39,925 bases of DNA from a virus: positions 1 through 39,925 of the IMG/VR virus record IMGVR_UViG_3300029448_000110; one strand, written 5' to 3'. Below are positions 23,415 to 31,685 of the stretch, one piece after another. Each line of letters starts with the position of its first letter. The stretch's first letter is position 1. Both the position numbers and the translations under genes were made by a program. Below the pieces are notes generated by a model. The model was not told where the DNA came from and ran no database searches. It was given only the letters and a program-made list of their open reading frames with translations.

Positions 23415-23731
23415 CTGTTATCTCCCTCGCCATGCAGTGTGCCTGCCTGCTGTCGTGCTTTTAATTTTTCTATATTTGTTTCTGCAATTGCTTGAAGACT
23501 CAGCCCACAGTCATGGGCTAGGGCTGCGAGATACCAGAGGACATCACCCATTTCTTTCTGCAAGTTATCCTTCTGGTCAACGAGGCTGATGTCATCTCGC
23601 ATCATCTTAGAAATCTTGCCACATACCTCGCCTGTCTCTTCAGCTAGACCCAAGGCAGGATAAGAGATGCTGTATTTCTTAGGGTACACACCTGTTTTTA
23701 ATGCTGTGTTTTGGTATTCATAAAAGTTCAT
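23411..23731 (-). CDS. MazG-like nucleotide pyrophosphohydrolase
   Basis: A protein of 106 residues. It has the all-alpha NTP pyrophosphatase motifs LGLAEETGEVCGKISKMMRD (EExxE with Mg2+ ligands) and LQKEMGDVLWYLAALAHDCG (the second E-x-x-D). MazG-type enzymes split (d)NTPs, or ppGpp-like alarmones, to monophosphates. In marine phages they are thought to tune the host nucleotide pool or the stringent response. It overlaps the RNR start by four bases and follows a second predicted dNTP-handling gene, so the three probably work together. Confidence 0.88.
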   Translation of the reverse strand: MNFYEYQNTALKTGVYPKKYSISYPALGLAEETGEVCGKISKMMRDDISLVDQKDNLQKEMGDVLWYLAALAHDCGLSLQAIAETNIEKLKARQQAGTLHGEGDNR

Positions 23732-24081
23732 TGCTCTTCCTCTTGTTTTTGCAAGTTAGCCATTGCTCTCCACGCCACCTGCGCCCAATCCTCATCAATG
23801 ACATGGCGCATCATTGCATCTAGTTCGTCCCCAGACTTTGACCTATCCCAATGCAGGGTCTGTGCTGTCTGCCCATGCTGCAGCCCACCTTGTAGGGAAA
23901 TCTTGGCTACCTCTGCTATTGCGAGGGGGAAGTATTTTATGAAGCCTGTGTAGATGGGGATGGCTTTTCTTTTGGCTGCTTCTTGAGGAAGTTTTCCCTT
24001 CTTCGGGAGGTTTGTAATGTTGTTCTCTGTATTCGCAGGACTGGCTTGACTTGCATGTCGCATATACTCCTCATGCCTCAT
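23728..24081 (-). CDS. DUF5664 / dATP-dGTP diphosphohydrolase N-terminal domain protein
   Basis: A protein of 117 residues, starting at the ATG at 24081, with GGGAG seven bases before it. The core is KRKAIPIYTGFIKYFPLAIA, then EVAKISLQGGLQHG, TLHWDRSKSGDELDAMMRHV and AQVAWRAMANLQKQ. This is the DUF5664 pattern (Y-P-x-x-x-G-x-x-x-Y-F-P-x-A, H-W-D-R-S-K-S-x-D-E-x-D-x-x-x-R-H, V-A-W-R-A-x-A-x-L-Q-K), a family described as the N-terminal domain of dATP/dGTP diphosphohydrolases. It lies between exonuclease and MazG genes, so a part in purine dNTP control is reasonable. The catalytic activity of this short form is not proven. Confidence 0.72.
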   Translation of the reverse strand: MRHEEYMRHASQASPANTENNITNLPKKGKLPQEAAKRKAIPIYTGFIKYFPLAIAEVAKISLQGGLQHGQTAQTLHWDRSKSGDELDAMMRHVIDEDWAQVAWRAMANLQKQEEEQ

Positions 24082-24790
24082 GTGGTGGCTCCCATAAATC
24101 CATAGACTCTTCTCGTTTGATGTAGGCTAGACGTGCCTGCAGCAAGGCTTCGTCTTCATTGAGGCCAGCCTTCTCATAGGCTGCTACAATCTGTGACCAA
24201 CGCCATAGGTTGGTAGCTGTCTCACCCTCTGGTGGAGTGAGGATACGTTCAGCTTTAACTGCACCAATACCAGGACAGCCTTTGTAGTTATCGGCTGTGT
24301 CACCTGTGAGAACCTGTGTGTAGAACCTATGGTCTGCCTCATCTTGTGTGACCTCAACAATCTCACCATCGACAAGATGCTTACCTGCGATAGTCATAAG
24401 GTCTTTATCTTCTGACCAGATGATGCAGTCTGAACCTGTGGCTGTGATACCAATGACATCATCAGCCTCCAGCTTCCCAACTACAGTGGTATTCCAGTGT
24501 TCCCAGATGTAGTCACGAGCGTACTGAAGCAGCATAGGCTTACGAGTGTCAGCCCTGTTTGCCTTGTAGTAATCTGCTATGTCTTTACGGAAGTTCAGTT
24601 TGTCAGAAAGGCAACAGAGTACCTTGTCTGTGCCAGCTTCCTGCTTTAGCTTGTCGATAAAGATACCAACATAGGTAGCCACGTCTTGCTCAAAACTATG
24701 CAGTGTCCACAATCCGTCACCCCAATTGATTGGGTGTTCGCAGGAAGCTGCAGCTTTGTATGCTATAATGTCAGCATCAATAATCAGCAT
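24071..24790 (-). CDS. 5'-3' exonuclease (T7 gp6-like, FEN family)
   Basis: A protein of 239 residues. The metal-binding residues are seen in MLIIDADIIAYKAA (D5, D7), VVGKLEADDVIGITA (E/D/D), IIWSEDKDLMTIAG (D, D) and VLTGDTADNYKGCPGIGAVK (GD-x-x-D-N-x-x-G-x-x-G-I-G, the helix-hairpin-helix-like region). In T7 gp6 breaks down host DNA and removes primers. Its position downstream of the DNA polymerase is that of T7. The 3' end overlaps the DUF5664 gene and the start overlaps the small membrane protein gene. Confidence 0.9.
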   Translation of the reverse strand: MLIIDADIIAYKAAASCEHPINWGDGLWTLHSFEQDVATYVGIFIDKLKQEAGTDKVLCCLSDKLNFRKDIADYYKANRADTRKPMLLQYARDYIWEHWNTTVVGKLEADDVIGITATGSDCIIWSEDKDLMTIAGKHLVDGEIVEVTQDEADHRFYTQVLTGDTADNYKGCPGIGAVKAERILTPPEGETATNLWRWSQIVAAYEKAGLNEDEALLQARLAYIKREESMDLWEPPHEA

Positions 24791-24965
24791 CTTTGTTCTC
24801 CTTCATCTCTCGTTCTTTCTCTGTCTCAAGGGTGACGATGCGTATGCCTGTCATCACCTGCACATAATCCAACCAGCTTGTTACTAACCACTTCACAACT
24901 AGGGCTGCGCTAACAGCAAAGAAGGAGACAGTCACAATCAGTTTGAATATAAAATCAAAGTCCAT
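24777..24965 (-). CDS. Small membrane protein in the replication operon
   Basis: Sixty-two residues: MDFDFIFKLIVTVSFFAVSA, then ALVVKWLVTSWLDYVQVMTG and a charged tail, IVTLETEKEREMKENKDADY. There is one long hydrophobic segment at about residues 6-35. The start overlaps the stop of the endonuclease-like gene and the end overlaps the exonuclease start, so it is part of the same transcript. No known family is recognised. It could anchor replication proteins at the membrane, but this is only a guess. Confidence 0.6.
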   Translation of the reverse strand: MDFDFIFKLIVTVSFFAVSAALVVKWLVTSWLDYVQVMTGIRIVTLETEKEREMKENKDADY

Positions 24966-25377
24966 TCTTCAGTGCCTTAATTACATCAGTGGAGAAAAGC
25001 TTCTCAAGATTGAGGAGGTACATCTTAGACTTGTACCCATCACCACCGTTGACGCTACGAATGTGGTCTAGCTGACCAATGATGTTCTTGAGTACGTCTG
25101 TCCTAAACACAAGCGTGGCAAAGGTAGTGTCACCTAAGCAGAGATTGTGGAACCAATAGTCTGACTCAGTAGCTTGGATGCCTGATGGTTTACCGTATGA
25201 TTCATACTCAATCGCAATGTTACCTGACTTCCACCAAACGCCTCGCTCACTCTTCACCTCAATCTTTTTATCCTGCAGCATCGTAGCTACTTCTTGTTCA
25301 CGCACCTGACCATAGGCTAGGTCAATGTCAAACTTCTTACGGTTAGCTTTAGTGGGTTGAAGACCAATCGTTTCCAT
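24955..25377 (-). CDS. PD-(D/E)XK nuclease-like protein
   Basis: A protein of 140 residues from METIGLQPT (a GTG start at 25389 is possible). The core is FDIDLAYGQVREQEVATMLQ, then KIEVKSERGVWWKSGNIAIE and YESYGKPSGIQATESDYWFH. The E, then E-V-K (acidic-x-Lys) and GNIAIEYES-GKPSGI pattern is that of a small PD-(D/E)XK endonuclease family seen next to phage DNA polymerases, related to Holliday-junction resolvase folds. It would act on branched or single-stranded DNA in replication or recombination. It overlaps the DNA polymerase gene end by 29 bases. Confidence 0.72.
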   Translation of the reverse strand: METIGLQPTKANRKKFDIDLAYGQVREQEVATMLQDKKIEVKSERGVWWKSGNIAIEYESYGKPSGIQATESDYWFHNLCLGDTTFATLVFRTDVLKNIIGQLDHIRSVNGGDGYKSKMYLLNLEKLFSTDVIKALKNGL

Positions 25378-27058
25378 ATGAATACTCACTATCTAAGGTG
25401 CATCGAAACTTGTAGTAAGCTTCGGTATCCTTCATCGCCTGTTGAATTAGTTTGCCGACTTCATCCTCTAGTCCTTTGCGAACTAGCAGTTGGACTTCAT
25501 CGTGAATGAATGCTACAACCGTAACATCTACACTCGTGTAACCTTTAAGGCGCAGTAGTTCTTCAATCGTGACGTACCAACGCTTGCATATAATAGCTCC
25601 GCAACTTTGTAAGATAGTGTTAACACAGGCATGGGCATGGCGTACTGGTATAATACGTCCATCCAATCCCTTGACCCATCCACGTTCCTTAGCTGCTTCA
25701 GAAGCAGCATCTCTTAATTTCTTTAGAGCAGGGAGCTTGCGTAAAAATCTTGTCTTTATCTTCTTGCCTTCTGCAGCACCCTTTCCAATAATCTGCCCAA
25801 TCTTTTCATCACCTGCAGAATAAAGAAATCCATATATAAAGGTCTTACTACTAGGCCTGTCAGGTAATCCTGCGAGGGCTTGATTCCTAGAGTGGACATC
25901 ACCGTTGACAACTTCTTGTGCATACGCACCGTCATCATACTTAGCCATGTAGTGAGCCAGACAACGAAGCTCCAAGCCTGACGCATCAGCCCCAAGAAGA
26001 CTGTACCCATCAGGCGCATAAAATAACTCACGACATTCTTTACCAAACGGAGCAGAGAGACTAGGCACTTGCTGCATGTTTGGATTGTTCGCTGTACAGC
26101 GCGATGTAACAGCCCCCATATGATTAACACGTCCATGTATCCTTCCATCCTTCTCTAGTTTGAGCCACGCTTGATTGCCTGTTGCAAGCTGACCAATGCG
26201 TTTGTTAAGCATGAGATATTCGGAGACAAGCTGTGCCTCTGGTATCTCTATTTCTTTGAGTATCTTCTCATCTACCTTTGCTTCATTCGTAGGTGTGAAT
26301 GTTGTAGGAACCCAGCCTCGCTTCATTAGTCGGTCAGCTATCTGCTGACGTGATGCAGGGTTGAAGGGAAGAACCTTTGTCTTTGTCTTCATCTCAATGA
26401 TGGTAGGCTCAAAGGTATCTACTAGCTGTGTGTATATCTCAGAGCGTCTGCCTTCTAGTGTGGCGTGTAGCTTCTGTGCCTTCTTAACGTGGAAGGGGAA
26501 GCCTACCTCCTGCTGTCTAACGAGGAGGGTGTGCAGCCTATGCTCTAACCCAAGCGCATCATTGCTAAAGTTCTTTTTATGAATCGAACCATAAAGTTTG
26601 AGCGTGACTGCTGTGTCTTGTATGCAGTAGTCGAGCATCTCAGGGGTATATGTCTCAAAGCTTTCGCTACTATTATTGAACTCACCTTTAAGTTCTCCCA
26701 ACCGATAGCCCCAAGCCTTTAGGCTGTGACTACCTCTTAATTTTTGTGGTAAATTTTTGCTCTTGCTATCTAGCTCACCAAGGTGAGGCCAGATGGTTCT
26801 TGTGCAGACCAAGGTATCAATGACCTTACCCTTGTAGTCCCAACCATATAACTTCTTGAGTACCCTCAAGTCGTAGTCGATGATGTTGTGACCAACGAGA
26901 TACTCAGCCTTATCCATAAATTCTAGGCTTGCTTCAATCTCATCAGGGTCAAAGGTATGAACCTCATTTGTGTCACCGTTACGCAGTACCACACACCAGA
27001 CTTTAGTTACGTCTGCAAGTAAGTGGTTTGCTTCGATGTCCATTATATATTTAGTCAT
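25349..27058 (-). CDS. DNA polymerase, family A (T7 gp5-like)
   Basis: A protein of 569 residues, with an N-terminal 3'-5' exonuclease domain and a polymerase domain. Exonuclease residues: YIMDIEANHLLAD (D7, E9), LVGHNIIDYDLRVL and YCIQDTAVTLKLY. Polymerase motif A is GADASGLELRCLAHYMAKYD, motif B RPSSKTFIYGFLYSAGDEKI and motif C VAFIHDEVQLLV. It is shorter than T7 gp5 (about 700 residues) but within the range of marine podovirus enzymes. T7 gp5 uses host thioredoxin; I cannot say whether this one does. AGAGGATT stands before the ATG. Confidence 0.95.
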   Translation of the reverse strand: MTKYIMDIEANHLLADVTKVWCVVLRNGDTNEVHTFDPDEIEASLEFMDKAEYLVGHNIIDYDLRVLKKLYGWDYKGKVIDTLVCTRTIWPHLGELDSKSKNLPQKLRGSHSLKAWGYRLGELKGEFNNSSESFETYTPEMLDYCIQDTAVTLKLYGSIHKKNFSNDALGLEHRLHTLLVRQQEVGFPFHVKKAQKLHATLEGRRSEIYTQLVDTFEPTIIEMKTKTKVLPFNPASRQQIADRLMKRGWVPTTFTPTNEAKVDEKILKEIEIPEAQLVSEYLMLNKRIGQLATGNQAWLKLEKDGRIHGRVNHMGAVTSRCTANNPNMQQVPSLSAPFGKECRELFYAPDGYSLLGADASGLELRCLAHYMAKYDDGAYAQEVVNGDVHSRNQALAGLPDRPSSKTFIYGFLYSAGDEKIGQIIGKGAAEGKKIKTRFLRKLPALKKLRDAASEAAKERGWVKGLDGRIIPVRHAHACVNTILQSCGAIICKRWYVTIEELLRLKGYTSVDVTVVAFIHDEVQLLVRKGLEDEVGKLIQQAMKDTEAYYKFRCTLDSEYSYGNDWSSTH

Positions 27059-27081
27059 GCTAATCCTCTCGCTGGAGTGAT

Positions 27082-27270
27082 TTATAAACTTGCTTGCTCT
27101 TCCTCATAGATGATGCGGAACTCTTCAAGCGTTGGGACGTTGCCCATGTCATGCCCATCAATCATCAGGCTGCTTACTTCCTCTAAGAAATCTTGATAGG
27201 CCTGCGTCAGTTGTGCTTCGGTATAAAGAACAAGCACTGGCCTAGAAGTCGGGGGTTGTTTTTGAGTCAT
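27082..27270 (-). CDS. Small hypothetical protein between primase-helicase and DNA polymerase
   Basis: Sixty-two residues, acidic: MTQKQPPTSRPVLVLYTEAQ, then LTQAYQDFLEEVSSLMIDGH and VPTLEEFRIIYEEEQASL. It is predicted helical. It overlaps the primase-helicase stop by 29 bases, with GGTGATGG before its start. Short acidic genes occupy this place in related phages, but no role is known. It has no motif that I recognise. Confidence 0.6.
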   Translation of the reverse strand: MTQKQPPTSRPVLVLYTEAQLTQAYQDFLEEVSSLMIDGHDMGNVPTLEEFRIIYEEEQASL

Positions 27271-28843
27271 AATCCATCACCGTTTCTGTCATGCGATTAG
27301 TCAGAATTGAATAGGCCAAATGGCAACAGATACCTGTGATGCCGCAAAACCTGTTCTTGAGAAGTCGTACTGTTGTTGTGTGTAGGTTCTCTTGGTCTTG
27401 CTGGTTTCTTTCCAGACCAATAACCATGTCGCTTAGCTGACCGATAGCAGCACTGCCACGCAGTTGAGACATGGAGGTTTGCGCTCCATCCTCATGTCCT
27501 CTGTCACCAGAGGGACGCTTCAAGTGACTGACAAGTATCAGCCCTATCTGCAATTCCTCCACGAGTGTACGCAATTGGGTCATAAGGGTGTCGATGGTAC
27601 GTCTTTCGTCACCACCTTCCATGCCCGAAACTACGATAGATAGATGGTCAAGTACAATCCAGTTGCAGCCACAACCTCTAGCCAAGTAGCGTACCTTGTT
27701 AAGAAGATTATCAGAATCAGTGCTACCCCAATGGTCATAGAGAAATACCCTACCAGTGCCAAGGGTATCAGCAAAAGCATGTTTAAGTTCATCGTTTGTT
27801 ACCCCCTCACTACCTAGATGGATAGGCTTGTTGATTGATAGGGACATCAACGACTGCGCAGTACGCTTTACATTTTCTTCTAATGCTATGTAGCCTAGCG
27901 TTTCACCCTGACGTATCAGGTGATGTGCTATCTCCTTAGTGAACTGACTCTTGCCAGTGCCGCTGCCTGCTGAGATGGTTACGATTTCCCCAACGCGAAG
28001 ACCCATCGTCTTATCTGTGATGCCTTGGTAGGGATAGCTTACGCTTTCCTTATCGTCCTTAGATGTTACCATGTCCCAAAGGTCTACACCAGCAAGGATA
28101 CCATCAGGTCTGAAACTCTTGGCTCCCCATATAGCATCAAGCAATGCCTTCTGCTGGTTAGCCTTGAGCATATCGTTGGCATCCTTATACCCCGAAGGGA
28201 AGGATACAATCTTAGCTTTGCCTGGACTCAGGAGGAGGGCTGCTTCATGTGCAGCCTTCACACCTTGAGGGTCACTGTCGAATGCCAGCACCACACTATC
28301 GAACTGCTCAAGCCATTCAATAGATTTACTGATGGCTTTCTTAGCAGACGCACAGCCTTGAGGTAGGCTGACCACAGGCCAACGGTTGTTAAAACACTGG
28401 CTGATGGAGAGGGCATCAACTTCACCCTCTGTAATAGTGACCATCTTCATCTTACCTGTGTTACGCCACAGGTGCTGACCGTACAGGCCAATGTCCTTGC
28501 TATCTCCAAGATAGATAAAGTCCTTGTTGGCAAAGCGGAGCTTCTGCCCAATGGTTTGACCTTTGTTGTTCTTGTAGTTAGCAATCTGTACAGGCTGACC
28601 TTTGTAGTTACCTATGCGATAGTCCCAAAACTTCGCTGTCTCTAGTGAGATGCCACGCTTAGTTAGTGCATTGACCTCACCATCAATCAGGTTGGTGTTA
28701 GTTGGTTGTTGTGGTTCTCTATCTTCAAGCATTGAATATGTCTCGCAACTAAAACAATAGGCATGGTCAGTATAGATAGCGTTAGCATCGCTACTGCCAC
28801 AATGAGGGCAACCTTCCTTACGGATGTAGTTACTCTGCTCCAA
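27242..28843 (-). CDS. Primase-helicase (T7 gp4-like)
   Basis: I start it with TTG at 28843 (MEQSNYIRKEGCPHCGSSDA), because GGAGG stands six bases upstream. The GTG at 28873 has no such site. This makes 533 residues. The order is: Cys4-type zinc-binding domain (CPHCG...CFSCET, about 12-35), TOPRIM primase core (ITEGEVDALSISQ near 140, VVLAFDSDPQG near 190), then a RecA-like helicase with Walker A SAGSGTGKSQFTKEIAHHL (about 300) and Walker B IVLDHLSIVVSG (about 415). It unwinds DNA at the fork and makes primers. The start overlaps the end of the upstream small gene. Confidence 0.93.
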   Translation of the reverse strand: MEQSNYIRKEGCPHCGSSDANAIYTDHAYCFSCETYSMLEDREPQQPTNTNLIDGEVNALTKRGISLETAKFWDYRIGNYKGQPVQIANYKNNKGQTIGQKLRFANKDFIYLGDSKDIGLYGQHLWRNTGKMKMVTITEGEVDALSISQCFNNRWPVVSLPQGCASAKKAISKSIEWLEQFDSVVLAFDSDPQGVKAAHEAALLLSPGKAKIVSFPSGYKDANDMLKANQQKALLDAIWGAKSFRPDGILAGVDLWDMVTSKDDKESVSYPYQGITDKTMGLRVGEIVTISAGSGTGKSQFTKEIAHHLIRQGETLGYIALEENVKRTAQSLMSLSINKPIHLGSEGVTNDELKHAFADTLGTGRVFLYDHWGSTDSDNLLNKVRYLARGCGCNWIVLDHLSIVVSGMEGGDERRTIDTLMTQLRTLVEELQIGLILVSHLKRPSGDRGHEDGAQTSMSQLRGSAAIGQLSDMVIGLERNQQDQENLHTTTVRLLKNRFCGITGICCHLAYSILTNRMTETVMDYDSKTTPDF

Positions 28844-29015
28844 CTGATTCCTCCACAATCTCAGCAGCGACACGCATCTGACGTGCTATCTTCTTTAACT
28901 CTTCGTTCTTAATGTTCTGGTCTTCGACTATTTCATAGGCAAGTAGTTCCCAATCAATGATGGTGGCATTGATGGTTATAGGTAGGTTGACTGTGATTGC
29001 TCTAGCTACACTCAT
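28830..29015 (-). CDS. Small hypothetical protein before primase-helicase
   Basis: The start is taken at 29015, after GAGGAG: MSVARAITVNLPITINATII, then DWELLAYEIVEDQNIKNEEL and KKIARQMRVAAEIVEESV. It has 61 residues: a beta-like N-terminus and two amphipathic helices, acidic overall. Its end supplies the ribosome binding site of the primase-helicase TTG start. Nothing is known of its function. Confidence 0.6.
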   Translation of the reverse strand: MSVARAITVNLPITINATIIDWELLAYEIVEDQNIKNEELKKIARQMRVAAEIVEESVGAE

Positions 29016-29386
29016 GCTGCCCACTCCTCTGGCAAAGTTCCTTCACTCCAGACAAAACCGTTACGGTCTGCCCACTCAGCGCACGTCATCTTTGTCCCAT
29101 CCTTGCGTACCTTCGCGCCTTGCACTGGCGAGGCTGCCTTCTGAAAGATGAAGCGTATGTCTAGCTCAGGGTTCTGTGCCTTGACTGCTTTCATCTTTCG
29201 CTGAGCGTCCTGTCGAAAGTATCCCTTCATCTCTATGTAGATGTCATTGATTAGAAGGTCAGGATTGTAGAGGCGTTCCACCCGATAGGGTATGCTATGT
29301 GGTTCATAGGCAAACGGAACGCCCCTGCTTTCTAGGTCAGAGATGACGTGTTGCTCAAAAGTCCCCTTCGGCATTCGCTGTCTCAT
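29012..29386 (-). CDS. Endonuclease I, Holliday junction resolvase (T7 gp3-like)
   Basis: The start is taken at 29386 (MRQRMPKGTFEQHVISDLES). A start at 29374 (MPKGTFEQ) is as good, as neither has a strong ribosome binding site. The protein is about 124 residues. Catalytic residues of the T7 endonuclease I type are visible: E in GTFEQHV, D in YNPDLLI, E and K in IYIEMKGYF. It ends LDIRFIFQKAAS, then TCAEWADRNGFVWSEGTLPE and EW, like T7 gp3. It resolves branched replication intermediates and degrades host DNA. It overlaps the SSB gene end by 32 bases. Confidence 0.92.
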   Translation of the reverse strand: MRQRMPKGTFEQHVISDLESRGVPFAYEPHSIPYRVERLYNPDLLINDIYIEMKGYFRQDAQRKMKAVKAQNPELDIRFIFQKAASPVQGAKVRKDGTKMTCAEWADRNGFVWSEGTLPEEWAA

Positions 29387-29975
29387 CCGAATCAAAGGGA
29401 GTTTCTTGACGGTCATCCTTTTCCACAGCCGTTTCGGTGTAGCCATCTTCATCTTCAAACATGGCTGCGCTGTCACCATACTCAACAAGGTTGATAACCT
29501 GTACACCACGGAGGTGAAGCTTTACGCCTACCATTTTTGTGGCTGGAATGAAGTAAGTGCGTGGTTCAAAAGCTACCTTGATGTCACTACCATTACCAAT
29601 CAAGTGGTCACCTGACATTGGTGTACGCTTGGCATCCATGATAGCTGGCTTCTGGGTGAACTCACCGTTCCTTCCCTTGACCTTGGCATCAAGCTTGAAC
29701 TTAAACTTAACCTCACCAGTTTCGTTACCATCCCTGTCAAAATCTTTTTCAAAGGGAAGGTGAATGGACAGACTATCCTTATACTTAGGGCTAGTCTTAA
29801 TCTCTTCAGCCATGCGTTCATTCACAAGGCCTTCAAGATACTCACTCATCTTTACAGCATCAGCTTCGGGTTTAAGTAAGTCTACTGAGTAGACCCCATC
29901 AGGGTTGAACTTGGTATCAGGTTCAAATACTTTAGCCCAAATAGCTTTGCCTTCTGCTACTTTAAATTTACTCAT
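29355..29975 (-). CDS. Single-stranded DNA-binding protein (T7 gp2.5-like)
   Basis: A protein of 206 residues. The opening MSKFKVAEGKAIWAKVFEPD, then FNPDGVYSVDLLKPEADAVK, the central KPAIMDAKRTPMSGDHLIGN and YFIPATKMVGVKLHLRGVQV match gp2.5-type SSBs of marine podoviruses. The C-terminus is acidic and ends in an aromatic residue (SDETANAEGDF), which in T7 gp2.5 is the contact to the polymerase and helicase. It is the first gene after promoter P2 at 30004-30021. AAGGAG stands before the ATG. Confidence 0.93.
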   Translation of the reverse strand: MSKFKVAEGKAIWAKVFEPDTKFNPDGVYSVDLLKPEADAVKMSEYLEGLVNERMAEEIKTSPKYKDSLSIHLPFEKDFDRDGNETGEVKFKFKLDAKVKGRNGEFTQKPAIMDAKRTPMSGDHLIGNGSDIKVAFEPRTYFIPATKMVGVKLHLRGVQVINLVEYGDSAAMFEDEDGYTETAVEKDDRQETPFDSDETANAEGDF

Positions 29976-30003
29976 ATAATATCTCCTTGAGTGTATGAAT
30001 AGG

Positions 30004-30021
30004 CTATAGGAGGACTTTAGA
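30004..30021 (-). promoter_or_regulatory. Phage RNA polymerase promoter P2 (replication operon)
   Basis: On the minus strand TCTAAAGTCCTCCTATAG, identical over 18 bases to the copy at 39540-39557. It lies between the RNA polymerase stop codon and the SSB start, 29 bases before the SSB ATG. Confidence 0.88.
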
Positions 30022-30023
30022 AA

Positions 30024-31685
30024 TCACGCAAAAAAGTATTGTGACTCCAACACTTTAGATAAATCTAGTGTCCCTTTGGCTGGTGGTTGTGGCAATGTAT
30101 TATCTCCACAAGTGTAACAAGCATGGTCACGAAGCTGCTGCAATACATCATTATCCTGATACATTTCAACAAAGGCTTCGCGTAATACTTGGGATAGGAT
30201 GGGCATGTTAGGACTGTGTGTGCCATAGCTGTCATGCACCATCGCAAAGTCAGTCATCCCATCATCCATACATCTAACCACAGTCTTGGTCAAAGCTGAA
30301 GCATCCAGAGAGTGGATGAAGTTAGGGCTACTGCCTGTTGTGATGCGTGAACGATTAACATCATCCATTTCCTGCTGATAATTTAGTTTCACTATGTTCC
30401 CATCAATGTGGGTTTTGATTAACCTTTTCTTTGTAGACAAGTAAGGCTGGACAACTAGAAAATTAGTAGGCGTTATCCATTCCATGTGTTTGTTAGCATC
30501 AGCGTAGTGTGAGCCAATGGTCTTAACATAATCCATGACCTGTCTTGCTGATGAGATAGTCTCGTTGATAGCTTGCCAGATATGTCGGCTGAGATAGAGC
30601 GAGGCTTCAAAGTAGTCATCACCAAAGGGGTTGCTGTCTCCCTTCTTCTCAATCCTGTCAGCTATTGCATCTTGGATGTACTCACGGCAAGCGTGTTGTG
30701 TACCAGAGTAAGGCGTAATCATCACAGGCCTCTTGGTTAGACTGCGAGTGATACCAAACTCCAAACATTTTTTTGCTATCTCACTGCCTTGCTGTGCCTC
30801 TTGTTTAACTACAGCCTCAGCCCTAATTGCTACATCAGTGTATATATCTGACGGTGCATCAGAAGGTACGAGGTTACATGCCCTACCTCCTTGAGAGTCG
30901 AGGAGGATTGCGCTTAGATGCTGCAGTCCATTACAACTACCATCAGCAGAGCAGGGTAGGTGTGTGTAGTAGCCCCAACCCTGACGCAGTAGGCCATACC
31001 ATTCCATGCACCAGCCAAGGAACTGCCAAGGTTTATCAGCCTGAGTCCACCACATATAATCAAGTGGGTTCTCAGCTACCTTAACTATGTCAGCCTCGCT
31101 TTCCCATGCCCATTGGATACGCTCACTAAAGGATACCTTGTCGTTACCAAACAGGTTAGCACCGTGGATAGCCAGCCAATCAGCATCACCTGCATCTTTG
31201 ATAGGGAAGCCGTAGGTAAATCCAATGAGAGCCTTACCCCAATCGGCAACCTGTGGTGACATGAAGGATTCAACAGGATACTTGCGTGACCTAAAGTCTA
31301 GCTGCCATACAAAGTAGAACTCATCGTACTTGGCGTAGTGATTAGCAAGCTGCAGTGTACGCTCCACCTGTATGCGCCTCGACATAGACTTACCGTTGGC
31401 TTGGTAGATACGGTTGCGTTTGCTTGACCAATCTCTGAACAGCATCTTCTCTGCCTCATCCATCTCCTGTGGGTCTTTATCAAATGGATACACAGGCAAG
31501 GGTAAATCCTCACGAGGAGGGAGGCCAGCCCATTGCTCACCACTATCCCACGCTGTCCTCATCACCTCAAGCACAGGCTTGTTGATTGACCAAGGGGTAC
31601 GCTGTAGTCCATTGAGACAGCGGTACTCCACGCTCATGTCCTGCTGACGCAGCCTATCTAAATACTCTTTAGATTTTTTCTTCAT
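30024..31685 (-). CDS. T7-type RNA polymerase, C-terminal catalytic part (split gene)
   Basis: A protein of 553 residues that holds all catalytic motifs of T7 RNA polymerase: QLDFRSRKYPVESFMSP, HLPCSADGSCNGLQHLSAIL (first catalytic Asp), FGITRSLTKRPVMITPYSGT (Lys and Tyr of the O-helix), SSPNFIHSLDASALTKTVV, MVHDSYGTHS (second catalytic Asp) and the C-terminal FFA. The first 290 or so residues of T7 RNAP are missing, but they are encoded by the abutting upstream ORF. The ATG begins on the last base of that ORF's TGA stop, and GAGGG stands eight bases before it. So it can be translated by itself, coupled to the N-terminal part. With both pieces, all expected segments are present. Confidence 0.93.
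   Translation of the reverse strand: MKKKSKEYLDRLRQQDMSVEYRCLNGLQRTPWSINKPVLEVMRTAWDSGEQWAGLPPREDLPLPVYPFDKDPQEMDEAEKMLFRDWSSKRNRIYQANGKSMSRRIQVERTLQLANHYAKYDEFYFVWQLDFRSRKYPVESFMSPQVADWGKALIGFTYGFPIKDAGDADWLAIHGANLFGNDKVSFSERIQWAWESEADIVKVAENPLDYMWWTQADKPWQFLGWCMEWYGLLRQGWGYYTHLPCSADGSCNGLQHLSAILLDSQGGRACNLVPSDAPSDIYTDVAIRAEAVVKQEAQQGSEIAKKCLEFGITRSLTKRPVMITPYSGTQHACREYIQDAIADRIEKKGDSNPFGDDYFEASLYLSRHIWQAINETISSARQVMDYVKTIGSHYADANKHMEWITPTNFLVVQPYLSTKKRLIKTHIDGNIVKLNYQQEMDDVNRSRITTGSSPNFIHSLDASALTKTVVRCMDDGMTDFAMVHDSYGTHSPNMPILSQVLREAFVEMYQDNDVLQQLRDHACYTCGDNTLPQPPAKGTLDLSKVLESQYFFA

Noticed and set aside
21717-24081. Evidence for a 2-aminoadenine (Z) genome
   Set aside because: Only a DUF5664 domain and a MazG-like protein are present. 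No PurZ-like adenylosuccinate synthetase or dATPase gene is seen in the window.
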